The notes: a model not told the origin generated them from the sequence alone. Positions 43,101 through 54,323 are shown, counted from the stretch's first letter. The stretch: DNA of 64,000 bases from Mycoplasmoides gallisepticum (GCF_900476085.1 NZ_LS991952.1:620001-684000); one strand, 5' to 3'. Numbers and translations: made by a program.

Positions 43101-45942
43101 TCTCTTCTTTACTTGCTGGTTTGAAGTACTCATCTAAGTTAGCATGATCATCTAAGATTGAAGTCTTAGACACACCACTGGTTGGTTGCTTAACTTCTTC
43201 TTGAACTCTAGTTGAAACAAACTCATATTGTTCATCGAAGTAACCATCAAAGATCCAGTTACCTTTGGCATTGTAATGACCGTATTCTTCATTACCAACA
43301 AACTCTAGTCAGAACGGTGCTTGTTGAGCTGATGATCCCTCTAATACAGAAGCATCAACTATCTGATCGTCATGGATCTTAGACTTATCATAAGTTAAGA
43401 TTCCTAGATCTTCATCAGTAGGTTTTTCATATTTACTCTTCTTGATCAGTTCGTTCTTAGTAGCTTTAGAACGTGCTAACTGTTCTTCTTCAACGTGGTG
43501 ATCATCAGGTTGTTCTTGTTCATTAACATAAACAACTTTAGGTTTAACAGTTTTGAATCGTTTTGATTCAATCTCATATTCTAAGTTGTTTTGGTTATTT
43601 TTCTTTCAAGAATCAAATAGGGTTGAGAAGTTTGATTCAGATTGAAGGTTATCTGAGATAACTTCTAGATCAACCTTATCAGGTTTGAACTCACCATTGT
43701 CATCAAAAGTACCAGTTCAGATCCAAACACCATCGTTGTCGTAGTAACCATATTCTACGTTACCGATGTGTTTTTTGTATCTTGGATCATCCAATAACAT
43801 CTTGTGTAGATCAGAGTCTGGAGTGATCTCGTTAGTTTTTAGTACTTTTGGTGCGTTAGTTTTCTTACTTACGTCTTTTTTCTTAGGGAAGCTTTGTTTT
43901 TGTTTTTCAACTAAAACTTCTTCTTCAGTCTTAAAGTCGTGAGTTGGGTCTGGGATCCAATTTAATTCTTGGTCAAACACCCCGTGTCAGATTCAAACTT
44001 TTGAACTACCTTCAAAATGACCATAAACTGGATCATCGATTAGTTCTTTTCATAACTTCTTACGTTCAGAAGCTTTAATTGATGATAAGATTACATGCTT
44101 AGTTCCATAGAACGGCACTTCTTCATCACTAGTGAAGGGAATTCACTTTTGTAGTTTTGAGAATTTCCCTTTTCAGTTTCAAGTTTTATTATTATAAAAC
44201 CCGTATTCAGAATTACCAACATAAGCTTCTCAGAATCTTCTTGCTGGATCACTCTTTTGTTTGTCACCAAACATCTTGTCCATTACTTTGGTTGGAACGA
44301 TACTATTCTTGATCCCTTCAGGTTGTTCTTTAGCTAGATCTAATAGTTGGTTTGGTGTATAGATCTCTTGACTGTCTTCTAATCCTGGTACTTCAAGATC
44401 GATTTCTAGATCAAATTGTGCGCCTTTATCTGCTACTGGTTCTTCACTTTTCACATCTTCTGGTGCAACTGGTAGTTCGTATTTAATCTGAGGTTGGATC
44501 GTATTAGTGATATCATCATCTAATAAACTTAGATCTAGTTGATCATCAAGACTAGTCGCATCAAACTCTTCAAAAGCAGCTAGCTCTTGATCTAAGTTTT
44601 CTGTATTGATCAGATCATCAGCTTCAAGTGATAAGATATCAACTACTGGATCATCTGATTCAATATCATAAATATTAGTTATTACTTCAACTTCAGCTGG
44701 TTTTTGAACTACTTTAGCAACCACTTCAACTTCAGGTTTAGCTTCTTGTGAACTGGTATCAGCTACAACTGATTCAAAATTGTGTTGTGTTGTTGGTAAG
44801 AAATCTTCAGTACTTAATCTTGCTTCACCAATTAAAGCAGTAGTTTTTTCTTCAGTTAATTCGATTACTTTAGTTTGTAATCGTTCGATCATTTCGTTTT
44901 GTTTAGAAACGATACGAAGCTGTTCTTTCATTCTCTTATTGAAAGAACTAATAATATGACTTAACTCTGATTGTTTTTTGTTAACAACAACTAGATCGTT
45001 CTGATTTGGAGTGATCACGTTGTAATTATTAACAGGAACTAATTCAGTCGTAGTTGCAAAAGGATCGAAGTCTAGAAGTTGTTCTGTGTAGCTATTTTGT
45101 TGGGGAAATAACTCTTTTTGTTGTTGGTTAAAATAAGGGGGTTGTTGATTTAAATACGGTGGTTGTTGGTAAGGATTTGCATTAGGTCTAGCAAATCCAG
45201 GGTGCATTGGCGGGTAGTAATATGGCGGAACGAAATATGGATTAAAATAAGGATTAAATGGTGGACGACCATAAAGGTTCATTGGACGAACATAACCCTT
45301 AGGGATGTACATTCTTGATGGGATTGGTTGGTTGAAACGTTCGTTACTAAAACGATCAAGATTGTTATTTAGTGGGCTTGCTAATTTTTGCTTACTTGGT
45401 TTATTAACCTTATTTGATTTGTTTAAATCAAAATTTAATGATGAACTATCAACATCAAAATCTGGTAGGTCATCATAATGATTAGCTTCTACTACATGAT
45501 TGAAGCTTGGATGATATTGGTTTCTAACAACGAACTCACCTTCTTCTTCTTTTTTGTTATCGTGTTTCATTTCATTTGAAATCACTACATTTTTCTTATC
45601 GATATCTTTCATTTCTTTAAAGTGATCGCTATAACTTTCGTCCTTCATTTCTTTAGTGTAGTCTAAAGCAGATTCAGCATAAAATGCTTCAGCTTTAATC
45701 TCATCCTTAATTGCTTCTTTATCTTTGATCGTATCAATAGATGTCTTTTTAGCCAATAGTTCAAAATCATCTTTTTTAGATTCTAGATACTTCTTATAAT
45801 AGTCAGAATAATTTAAAGATTCTAACCCCTTTTTAGAAACTTTTTTCTTACTATTACCATCTAATGAAATAGAAGCTGGCTCATTGTCATGAGCGCTTTT
45901 ATTCTTAATAGATTTTTTTTCAGGTTTTTTCTTTTCAACCAT
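40123..45942 (-). CDS. Giant EAGR-box protein, probable terminal-organelle/gliding cytoskeletal protein (P200/HMW1-like)
   Basis: One frame of 1,939 residues with UGA as Trp; all its ORF fragments share the same phase. I count nine EAGR boxes (aromatic- and glycine-rich, core pattern xYGxYxxxxxWxWxGxFD) near residues 570, 630, 728, 878, 972, 1462, 1586, 1748 and 1832. Other parts: a charged N-terminus, a Pro/Tyr/Asn-rich segment (about 210-290), short coiled coils near 315-360 and 1005-1095, long Glu/Asp/Val-rich tracts, four imperfect acidic PAPEVEV repeats (about 1345-1460), and a basic tail KKKNKKAKKANK. EAGR boxes are known only from attachment-organelle proteins of the M. pneumoniae cluster (HMW1, TopJ, P200). 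The ATG at 45940-45942 is preferred to a TTG three codons earlier. No membrane helix is seen. Which homologue it matches is uncertain. Confidence 0.88.
41560..41916 (-). repeat. Tandem imperfect acidic repeats inside the EAGR-box gene
   Basis: Four units of about 30-36 residues, each opening with a VEQ/VEH/EEH-PAP(E/Q)VE motif followed by EEQPVQEVV-type acidic sequence. DNA of the motif (CCAGCACCAGAAGTTGAAG) is nearly identical between units. They directly precede EAGR box 6. Such tracts can change length by slippage or recombination. Confidence 0.8.
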
Positions 45943-46097
45943 ATTTCTCAAATGTTATAAATAAATGATTATTAAAAACAATGATCAGAACAAATATTCT
46001 GAATCAATAATTCAAATATATTTTAAATTAAAAAACTTTTTAAAACCGTTATTTTCTTCTGTTTTTGTCTCTAAAATTCTAGCTCAAAACTCAGAAA

Positions 46098-47468
46098 CTA
46101 CTCAGTTTTAAGCTTGCGATTTTTTTTCTTATAAGAACTAATTAAGCGTTGTTTAACTTTAGCTTCGATCGCTTCACGCTTTGCTTTAGATTTGATCTTG
46201 TTAATCTGTTCTTTGATCTTCTTTTTATAACCTGGTTGGACTTTTTTAGGGGCTGATCTTAAGACTTTTTTGATTTCGTTAGTCAGATGATCATCAACCC
46301 TTTTTTTATGTTCAGGTTTAACTAGTTGATATCTGGTTAAAGATAGATCACGATTAATCTTTAACGGGATAAAAACTAGTTTTTTATTTTCTAGCCGTTT
46401 TAAGATTGCTTCATCATCTGGATCATAAAAGACATAAGATTCACCTTCTTGATCGCCCCTAGCAGTTCGTCCTGAACGGTGGATATATCAGATATCATCT
46501 TTAGGTAAGTTTCATGAAATAACATGTGAAACTGCCTTGAAATCAATCCCCCGAGATGAAAGATCAGAAACGATCGCATATTTAACTTGATTGTTTTTGA
46601 TCAGATCAAATTGTTGTTTTCTTACTCTTTTATCTAGTTTTCCGTGTAAAGTAGCAAAACCAATCTGGTTTTGTTCAAATCAGTTTTGTATTGGGGGAAT
46701 ATCTTTAATCTTATTAACAAAGATTAAACACAGATAAGGATCAATATTTTTAATTACTGCATGCAAAGAATCTAATTTGTCTAAACTCTTGTTTTTGATC
46801 AGATAGTGTTTAATCTTTTCATTCACCCAGATTGAATCTGAAACATTAATCGGAGTGGCATTTTTAATAAAGCGCTTAATCTTGTTGATCGCATCAAGGT
46901 GTAATGTTGCACTAAATGCTGCAATACTAACTTTTTTATTAGCATTAAAGATATATTCCTGGGTTTTAATTAGATCACTAAAAAAACCTTGGTCGATCAT
47001 CATGTCGATCTCATCATAGATCAAGTACTTAGTTGATTTTAAGTTTCAATTAACAGCGTGATCGATCGCTTGATTAAAGCGACTTGGAGTCGAGATTAAG
47101 ATATGTGGCGGGTTGTTTTTAATACTAATAATCTGTTCATCAAATTGTGTGCTCCCAACAAATGATTTGATTCTGATCGCTTTGTTTGTTTTTACAAAGT
47201 TGGCTAAAACACTCTTAATTTGATTAGCTAATTCTCTAGTTGGCACGATAATTACGGCTTGAATCAGATTTTGGGCAAAATCTAGATTTTGTAAGATTGG
47301 CAATAAAAATGCCAATGTTTTACCTGTTCCAGTAGGTGCAACACCGATCAGGTTTTTTTGCTTAAGTAGTGGTGGTATTGCTTCTTTTTGAATCTTTGTT
47401 GGTTCATGAATCCCCATCGCTTTTAGGGTTTTTGCAATAAACTCTTTTCAAGGATATATCTGGTTCAT
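46098..47468 (-). CDS. DEAD-box RNA helicase (motif II DEID)
   Basis: ATP-dependent RNA helicase, probably in ribosome assembly or mRNA decay. The 456 residues show the Q motif (HEPTKIQKEAIP), motif I APTGTGKT near residue 42, PTREL, motif II DEID (YLIYDEIDMMID) instead of DEAD, motif III SAT, and motif VI HRSGRTAR near 345. A basic C-terminal tail rich in Lys and Arg (about 390-456) probably binds RNA. Four UGA-Trp codons are present. Start ATG 47466-47468; stop UAG 46098-46100. It is transcribed after the eno terminator. Confidence 0.9.
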
Positions 47469-47485
47469 AATTCAGTTTCAAAATT

Positions 47486-47522
47486 AAAAATAAGAAGTTT
47501 TTGGATTGAACTTCTTATTTTT
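47486..47522 (-). terminator. Terminator of eno
   Basis: Stem AAAAATAAGAAGTT / AACTTCTTATTTTT with a 9-base loop, about 30 bases beyond the eno stop. Confidence 0.8.
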
Positions 47523-47552
47523 GTCTAAGTTAGTTATGAGTTAATTATAAAA

Positions 47553-48980
<1,428 letters not shown>

Positions 48981-49142
48981 TTTATTTTCTTCTTTTTGTT
49001 ATTTTTTATTGAAATGATTTCTTTATTTATTTTATAAAAATAAAAACAAATCTATAAAGATATTCGCAAGTTTTTTTCTTGTGGTATTTAAATAAACCAG
49101 AAAAGTTTTTTTTAGTTGATAAAACGATCTATAAAAATATAA

Positions 49143-49181
49143 ATCTGATCAGTAGAAACTTTTCGGTCTACTGATCAGATT
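49143..49181 (-). terminator. Terminator downstream of the 459-aa membrane protein gene
   Basis: Near-perfect 14-bp stem ATCTGATCAGTAGA / TCTACTGATCAGAT with a 10-base loop. A long T-run follows on the plus strand and a T-rich tail on the minus, so it may be bidirectional. Confidence 0.7.
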
Positions 49182-49202
49182 AGCTTTTTTTATTACCTAA
49201 AT

Positions 49203-50582
49203 TTATTCCTTAGAATCTTTAATTTTCTTAAATAAGTTCTTTAATTCTTCTTTTTGTTTTTCTGCTTGGTTAATTGATTTAACCCCAATCCCATAATCTT
49301 CTTGTTTAGGGGTATTATTCTCATCAACTGAACTTGTTTCTTTTTGATTATTAATCTCGTTAGTTGCTCATAATGGTGATTTAAACTTAAAGATATTTTT
49401 ATATAGATCAGCTGGACTAACATTAGTTGTTGATGTCGAACTAGTTTGGTTAACTTCTTGTTCAACTGGTCCTGTTTGATTATTAACAGTCTCAGTTTTA
49501 GTGTAACTGTTCATCTTTTTAAAGATATCTTTTAATGAACTAGTTGGATTTTGATTATTATTAACTTGAGTTTCTTGAGTTGGATTAGCTTGTTGGGTAT
49601 TTCAAACGTATTCTGTAGTTTGTTGAGCCTTAACTGTAGAATCATCTACTTGGTTAGTTCGAATATTTGGCTCAACTGATTGGGTTTGGGTAGCTGATTT
49701 ATTAAAAGGTTGCTTATTAAACTTTTTAAATAAATCATTAAGATCAGCTTCTTGGTTGATCTTAGTTGTTTGAGTTGGTTCAACTTTAACTTCTTCTTTA
49801 ATCGGTTCAGCTTCAACATTAATCTTGGTTGAAACTTGAACTTTTTCTTCTAGTTTTGTTTGCGCATTTAATTTAATGATCGCTCTTCTTAACTTATCTA
49901 GTGAACTAAAATAATTGTATTGCACACTAAACACACTATAAACTAAGAATGAAGCGATCAACAGAATTAGTGCCAAACAAAATGAGATCCCTAAGATCGC
50001 ACTAATCAACGTTTTCGTATTAACGATCGAATCGGGTTTAAGCATATAATCAAATGCTTGTTTTCTCTTAATCGCATTATGATAATCATTTGAATAAATA
50101 AAGAAGGTGAAATATCCAAACGAGACTAAAAAGATCGCAAAACAAGCACAGACCAAACTAATCCGGTTAATAAAATTAACCGGTTTTTTAATCTCTTTAA
50201 TTGGTGTGTCTAGCTGTTTGTAGTTGTTAAAATAATAACCAAAACAGATTAAGCTAATTAAAATGACTAAACTGATTAATAATAAACTAACTAACACCTT
50301 ACTAATTAATCAGTTTGTCTCAAACTGTGTTAATAATAGTTTGACAGCTTCTTGATCATCATAATCGATCTTTTGATGATAAGAAGTCCAAATAATAACA
50401 AAGACATTAACTGTTAGTAATAAACCTAAAAAAGCACTTAGAAATAAAAAAGCAAAACTGCTGGTGGCAAAACTATTTTGCTTTTTTATTAAAGAACAAT
50501 GCTCTTTTACTTTAGCATTATTTAGGTTAGAAAGGTAATTCGACAATTTTGCTAAAATTACTGTACTATTATCATTAACCAT
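49203..50582 (-). CDS. Four-helix membrane protein with long Gln/Asn/Thr-rich C-terminal tail, function unknown
   Basis: I do not recognise this 459-residue protein. It has four membrane helices in the first half: about 42-66, 92-118 (right after a UGA-Trp at 50307-50309), 138-160 and 190-215. The second half is hydrophilic, rich in Gln, Asn, Thr and Glu, with three LKDIFKKM / LNDLFKKF / LKNLFKKI-type repeats. Two UGA-Trp codons split it into three fragments under the standard code. It is divergent from hinT with 60 bases between, and a four-helix protein lies on the other side of hinT. Confidence 0.8.
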
Positions 50583-50642
50583 ATAAAATTAATATTATTA
50601 TTATATTAATATTTGTTTACCAACAGTTTAGAGAAAATCAAT
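50583..50642. promoter_or_regulatory. Divergent promoter region between the 459-aa gene and hinT
   Basis: Sixty bases, almost all A and T, with an inverted repeat ATTAATAT / ATATTAAT (50588-50612). It offers -10-like TATTAT/TATATT sequences on both strands. No clear -35. Confidence 0.4.
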
Positions 50643-51053
50643 ATGACAACGACTAATTGTGTCTTTTGTAAGATTATTAATAACGAAATCCAAGCTCATG
50701 TAGTGGCGCAAAACGATTTAGCAATCGCTTTTTTAGATGCTTTTCCTGTATCAAACGGACACACCCTAGTGATTCCTAAAAAGCACCACCAAGATTTTAG
50801 TCGCACTCCTAAAGAAGAGATGCATGCTGTGACTGATCTTGCTCAAGAAGTCGTGAAGCTTTTAGATCGTTCAGATCTAAATGTTCACGGTTATAATTAT
50901 TTATCTAATCAAGCATCGATTGCTGGTCAAGAAGTGTTTCACTTTCACTTACATATAATCCCTAAATATGCGACTAAAGAAGGTTTTGGGTTTAAAACTA
51001 ATAAGGTCAATATCTTAGATCTTAAAGAAGTGATGAAACTAATTAAACCTTAA
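50643..51053 (+). CDS. hinT: HIT-family nucleotide hydrolase HinT
   Basis: Hydrolyses adenosine phosphoramidates and related AMP conjugates. The 136 residues show CVFCKIINNEI at the start, FLDAFPVSNGHTLVIPKKH near 30-50, and the catalytic triad motif HFHLHIIPKY near 100. The ATG at 50643-50645 is preferred to a TTG ten codons upstream because it gives the standard N-terminus. It ends with a 4-base overlap with the convergent membrane protein gene. In some mycoplasmas hinT works with membrane partner proteins, and here membrane proteins flank it on both sides. Confidence 0.93.
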   Translation: MTTTNCVFCKIINNEIQAHVVAQNDLAIAFLDAFPVSNGHTLVIPKKHHQDFSRTPKEEMHAVTDLAQEVVKLLDRSDLNVHGYNYLSNQASIAGQEVFHFHLHIIPKYATKEGFGFKTNKVNILDLKEVMKLIKP

Positions 51054-51706
51054 AGTTCATTTAATCCACCTGATGGTTTTTGATCAGCTTTTGGCCCAAC
51101 TGGTTGTTCTTTAACCAGATTGTTGTTCTGATCAAATGAGATGATTACTGACTTATCATCACTATTAACTGGTTTAGGGTTTTCATCAGTATTGTTTTTT
51201 CTTTTATCTAGTGCTTGTTCAATAAACAGTCGTGCTAATCGAATAATGACAAAGTTGACGATCGTAATTGCACTAGTGATCCCAATTGAGATGTAAATTA
51301 GATTTCTTGTGATCGTGAAATTAGTTACTAAGCTGTTCGCACTAGTCAGATCTGCTTGACGATAAAAATAAACTGATAAGACTACAAACAACATCCCAAG
51401 GATGATGTTAAATAGATAAACTGAGATCCCACCGATATACATTCTGGTGTATTTTTTATCGTAATGAAATTTCTGATAAAAGAAATCCTTGATAAAAAAC
51501 TTGATATCAAACCCAATAAAAGCAATCCCCAATAACCCACCAATCAGTGCGGTGATAATCATGATCTCAGGGCTTAGTGCAACTCTACTATTATCAATTG
51601 GGTTGATCTCTCGAAGTAAGATTGCATTAATACTAAAACCAATGAAAACAAATAGGTTAGCTAAAAAAGTAATGTAATGGTTTCTTCATTTTTTTCACTT
51701 CATCAT
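51050..51706 (-). CDS. Four-helix membrane protein, function unknown
   Basis: A 218-residue protein that I do not recognise. Four hydrophobic segments lie near residues 10-31, 48-68, 92-118 and 138-160, and the C-terminal 55 residues are hydrophilic (DEN, KPVNSDDK, QKPSGG). The N-terminus MMKWKKW is rebuilt by reading two UGA codons as Trp. It starts four bases after the nusB stop, so it belongs to the efp-nusB unit, and it is convergent with hinT. Confidence 0.8.
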
Positions 51707-51709
51707 AGC

Positions 51710-52102
51710 TTAAATCACCTTGTTTAAAATTGCACTAACCAATTTAATACTGTTAAGATCACCATACTCTTGGATGAGTTTGGTTGCTTGAGAGATTAAA
51801 ATTGCCTTCTCAGTTTTTAACACTTTAGCTTCAGTAATTACCAGATTAAATAATGCTTTAATCATGTAATCAAGGCGGTTTCAACTCCAACTTTCTTTTA
51901 AGTGAGCTGAAACGATTGTGGGAACTTGATTAATCAACCCAGTTCAGTTCGTTAAAAACTCTTGATCTTTAAGATCTTCTAACTGACTGATCGCTTGATA
52001 GATCTCATCAAGATTTAGATCAAGCAATAATGCTTGATAGATAAAAGTTAAGCGATCATACCTAATCTGGTACTGCGATCTTTGGTTAGCTTGTTTTTTC
52101 AT
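51710..52102 (-). CDS. nusB: Transcription antitermination factor NusB
   Basis: RNA-binding antitermination factor for rRNA operons. The 130 residues are all-alpha: QIRYDRLTFIYQALLLD near the start (family: RxxAxQxLYxxD), a middle WTGLINQVP, and the conserved C-terminal helices ALFNLVITEAKVLKTEKAIL and YGDLNSIKLVSAILNKV. Two UGA-Trp codons hide it from standard-code gene calling. Its ATG overlaps the stop of the Asp23-like gene (TAATG). The efp-asp23-nusB order is a familiar Firmicutes cluster, which supports the call. Confidence 0.82.
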
Positions 52103-52422
52103 TAGAATTGTTGGATAAAATTAACAGAAGTAATCACTAAACCCAGTTCAACATTGATCGCATTAGTAATCTGTTTTGACAGATTCTTAATCAACTTATT
52201 ATCATATTTCTTTTTTAGATACTTGACATAAATATTAATCTGAGCGTTCGTATCATCATAAAAATGATAAAGATCAACTTTAATTAGTTCGATCACCTTG
52301 TTATTTTCAAGATAAGTATCAATCTTATTTTTGATAAAGCTTCTAAAAGCTTTATCAGTTATCTTGATACTACCAAACTTGTTATAAAGGATACTTTTGA
52401 TATTAGTTTGCTCTTGAGACAT
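52102..52422 (-). CDS. Asp23/YqhY-family small protein
   Basis: A 106-residue protein with no internal Trp. The efp - this gene - nusB arrangement matches the Firmicutes efp-yqhY-nusB locus, where yqhY encodes an Asp23-family protein affecting lipid metabolism. Its predicted alternating strands and helices and [14 protein letters not shown] end fit that family loosely. The ATG at 52420-52422 lies inside the end of efp (20-base overlap); an upstream TTG would add four residues. Identity comes more from context than from motif. Confidence 0.6.
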   Translation of the reverse strand: MSQEQTNIKSILYNKFGSIKITDKAFRSFIKNKIDTYLENNKVIELIKVDLYHFYDDTNAQINIYVKYLKKKYDNKLIKNLSKQITNAINVELGLVITSVNFIQQF

Positions 52423-52969
52423 ATTTACCGTCAACCGTTGATACGATTACTTTTTCTTTGGACTTAATAAACTGGGGAACTTCAATTACATAACCAGTAA
52501 CTAAAGTCGCTTTTTTTAGTGCATTATTAACACTATTCCCTTGTACTGCGTCTTCAGCATAATCGATCTCAATCACAACTTGGTCAGGTAAATTTACCCC
52601 TAAGATCTCATCTTCATAACGCATGATTAATGCTTCAGTGTTCTCAGTAATGAAATTCTTTTCATACTCTAGTAACTTAGCAGGTACTTCGATCTGTTCA
52701 TAAGTTTCATTGTTCATGAAAACAAAACTGTTTTGATCTTGGTAAACAAACGACATTTTTACTTTTTCAATGTTAGCTTGTTCTAGTTTCATCCCGGTTA
52801 ATACTTCTGTAGTAATCGAACCAGTCCGTAAATTTTTCACTTTACATTTAACAATGCCTTCGCGCATTGCGGTTTTGTTAAATGAGTTTTCAATCACCAA
52901 ATAAATTTTGCCATCTAAAGTAAATGTATGACCACTTCTAAGGTCTTTTGCGTGAATAATTGATGCCAT
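52403..52969 (-). CDS. efp: Elongation factor P
   Basis: Rescues ribosomes stalled on polyproline. The 188 residues have the three OB-like domains: domain I with [21 protein letters not shown] near 44, and the C-terminal signature around [25 protein letters not shown] near 135-160, ending [15 protein letters not shown]. The tip loop, normally KPGKG with a modified Lys or Arg, reads NKTAMREG here, putting Met35 at the modified position with Arg36 next to it. A TATAAT upstream on the minus strand is the probable -10. Confidence 0.93.
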   Translation of the reverse strand: MASIIHAKDLRSGHTFTLDGKIYLVIENSFNKTAMREGIVKCKVKNLRTGSITTEVLTGMKLEQANIEKVKMSFVYQDQNSFVFMNNETYEQIEVPAKLLEYEKNFITENTEALIMRYEDEILGVNLPDQVVIEIDYAEDAVQGNSVNNALKKATLVTGYVIEVPQFIKSKEKVIVSTVDGKYVSRAN

Positions 52970-53087
52970 AACAACTTATCAAATTCTAATATAATAAAAA
53001 ATCTCTTTGATTATATCGGATTATTGTTTGATTGTCTCACGTTTTAAGCGAAATCTAATAATAAGAAAAAGGTTAGTCTATTGAAAT

Positions 53088-53118
53088 TTGACCACTTATT
53101 TTTTATGAGGTGTATAAA
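53088..53118 (+). promoter_or_regulatory. Promoter of the Cys-rich micropeptide
   Basis: TTGACC at 53088-53093 and TATAAA at 53113-53118, 19 bases apart, about 24 bases before the start codon. Unusually good -35 for a mycoplasma. Confidence 0.55.
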
Positions 53119-53141
53119 ATTAGTAGGAGGAAGAATTAACT

Positions 53142-53216
53142 ATGCTTTTTAAAAACGAATGTAGTTGCAAATGCAAAAACAAATGCACTTGCAAAGATTG
53201 CACTTGCAAAAAATAA
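53142..53216 (+). CDS. 24-residue cysteine-rich, metallothionein-like micropeptide
   Basis: ATG to UAA encodes 24 residues, of which seven are Cys and eight Lys: MLFKNE, then CSCKCKNKC and TCKDCTCKK. The cysteines form CxC and CxxC pairs as in metallothioneins and small metal chelators. The ORF follows AGGAGG (53125-53130) at 11 bases and a TTGACC/TATAAA promoter, and is closed by a strong terminator, so a dedicated transcript is likely. It lies in the gap between efp and tRNA-Ser and is shorter than usual gene-calling limits. A decayed second unit follows. Metal binding is inferred from composition; other thiol roles or a leader-type function are possible. Confidence 0.7.
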   Translation: MLFKNECSCKCKNKCTCKDCTCKK

Positions 53217-53246
53217 TTGCGCAAGCAAATAATCTTATAAAAAATA

Positions 53247-53289
53247 AGAAGTAGTTCTAGAGGGCGCTAGAACTACTTTTATTTTTTTA
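53247..53289 (+). terminator. Terminator of the Cys-rich micropeptide unit
   Basis: Stem AAGTAGTTCTAG / CTAGAACTACTT with loop AGGGCG, followed by TTATTTTTTT. Confidence 0.88.
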
Positions 53290-53383
53290 GCTAGTTAATA
53301 AACAAGAGATACTAATAAAAAAAACAAAGGTTTGTTTGTCATTTTATATCAGGTAATAAACTGAATTCCAGGAAGAATTAATT

Positions 53384-53410
53384 ATGCTTATTAACAATGA
53401 GTTGTGTTAA
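53384..53410 (+). pseudogene. Decayed second copy of the Cys-rich micropeptide
   Basis: AGGAAGAATTAATTATGCTT matches the ribosome site and start of the first unit (AGGAAGAATTAACTATGCTT), but the ORF reads only MLINNELC before UAA. The alignment suggests base changes and a small indel after NNE turned the Cys-rich body into a stop. A related hairpin follows about 200 bases later. An 8-residue functional peptide cannot be excluded. Confidence 0.6.
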
Positions 53411-53600
53411 CTTTTAATTTAAAAGTGATTACACAGCTTTTCTAAATTAAAGCAAGAGCGATCTGAATCAAAATTCATTCTTGATTTAATTATATTTATT
53501 ATAAATAAAAATTAGGAAATTTGCCAAGTGGATTTGAGCAATGTGAGTATTGATTACTTGCTAGCTTAATGTTTTTTATCACAAAAAACACCTTTATAAA
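53411..53600 (+). other. Gap inside the second micropeptide unit
   Basis: About 190 bases without a usable ORF in any frame. It contains several short inverted repeats and might be part of a small RNA transcribed from the second unit promoter to its terminator at 53606-53634. Confidence 0.3.
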
Positions 53601-53605
53601 TAATA

Positions 53606-53634
53606 AAAAGTAGTTCTTTAATTTAGAACTACTT
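53606..53634 (+). terminator. Terminator of the second micropeptide unit
   Basis: Stem AAAGTAGTTCT / AGAACTACTTT with a 7-base loop and a TTTAT tail. Its arms match those of the first unit terminator, so the two units are duplicates from promoter to terminator. Confidence 0.75.
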
Positions 53635-53658
53635 TTATATTTAAAATTAACTTATTAA

Positions 53659-53746
53659 TGGCGGAAGCAGTGGGATTCGAACCCACGCACCATTGCTGAT
53701 CTAACACCTTAGCAGGGTGTCCTCTTAACCACTTGAGTATGCTCCC
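53659..53746 (-). tRNA. tRNA-Ser (anticodon GCU)
   Basis: 88 nt with acceptor GGGAGCA pairing TGCTTCC, discriminator G and encoded CCA. The anticodon loop is CTGCTAA (GCU, for AGC/AGU). It has the long variable arm of serine tRNAs and a T-arm GGGTTCGAATCCC. Confidence 0.95.
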
Positions 53747-53774
53747 AATTAGATCCTAAAAATTTTAACATTTT

Positions 53775-54323
53775 TTAAAATAAACTAAAAGAAATTATTA
53801 CTGACGCTAGAAATCAGATTGCATAGATTAAAAAGCTAATATAAAAAACTTTAAACGATGCTTTGTTTTTTTCAACTGCATAAGTTAGATAATCTTCATA
53901 GCTTTTAATGTAGTTCGTCGCATTGTTGTGGTCGTATAAAAAATCGCGTTTTTCCCGTTGTTTTTTTAAACTAAAGAACAGTTCAAGTTTTTTAAACTTA
54001 AACTTTAACATCATAAAGATCTTTTGCCGGTTAATAAAACCAACTGCATGGAATAAAAAACCGATTCCACTTGAGATCGTTGTTGCATCCAAGATTTGAG
54101 TTTTTGGTGGGACATTTCTTTTAACAATGATTAAAAGAAATAAAGCAATAACCACAATAATCAAACAAAAAGAAAAACCAAATCAGCCCCTAGGGTATTT
54201 TAGGCCTTTTTGGTTGATTGTATTGTTAATCTTATCGTCTGTTAAATCGTTCTTATTTAACGAATTAACATACTTACTTGAATAGTGGTTATAACCAGTT
54301 TTTAGCGCTTTTGATTTACCCAT
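53775..54323 (-). CDS. Small membrane protein downstream of oppF, function unknown
   Basis: A 182-residue protein with a hydrophobic helix near residues 48-70 (WFGFSFCLIIVVIALFLL) and a C-terminal pair near 160-182, with a charged middle (KKQREKRDFLYDHNN). It overlaps the oppF end by 22 bases in another frame, so it is the last gene of the opp operon. Two UGA-Trp codons fall inside membrane helices. I do not recognise the family. Confidence 0.72.
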
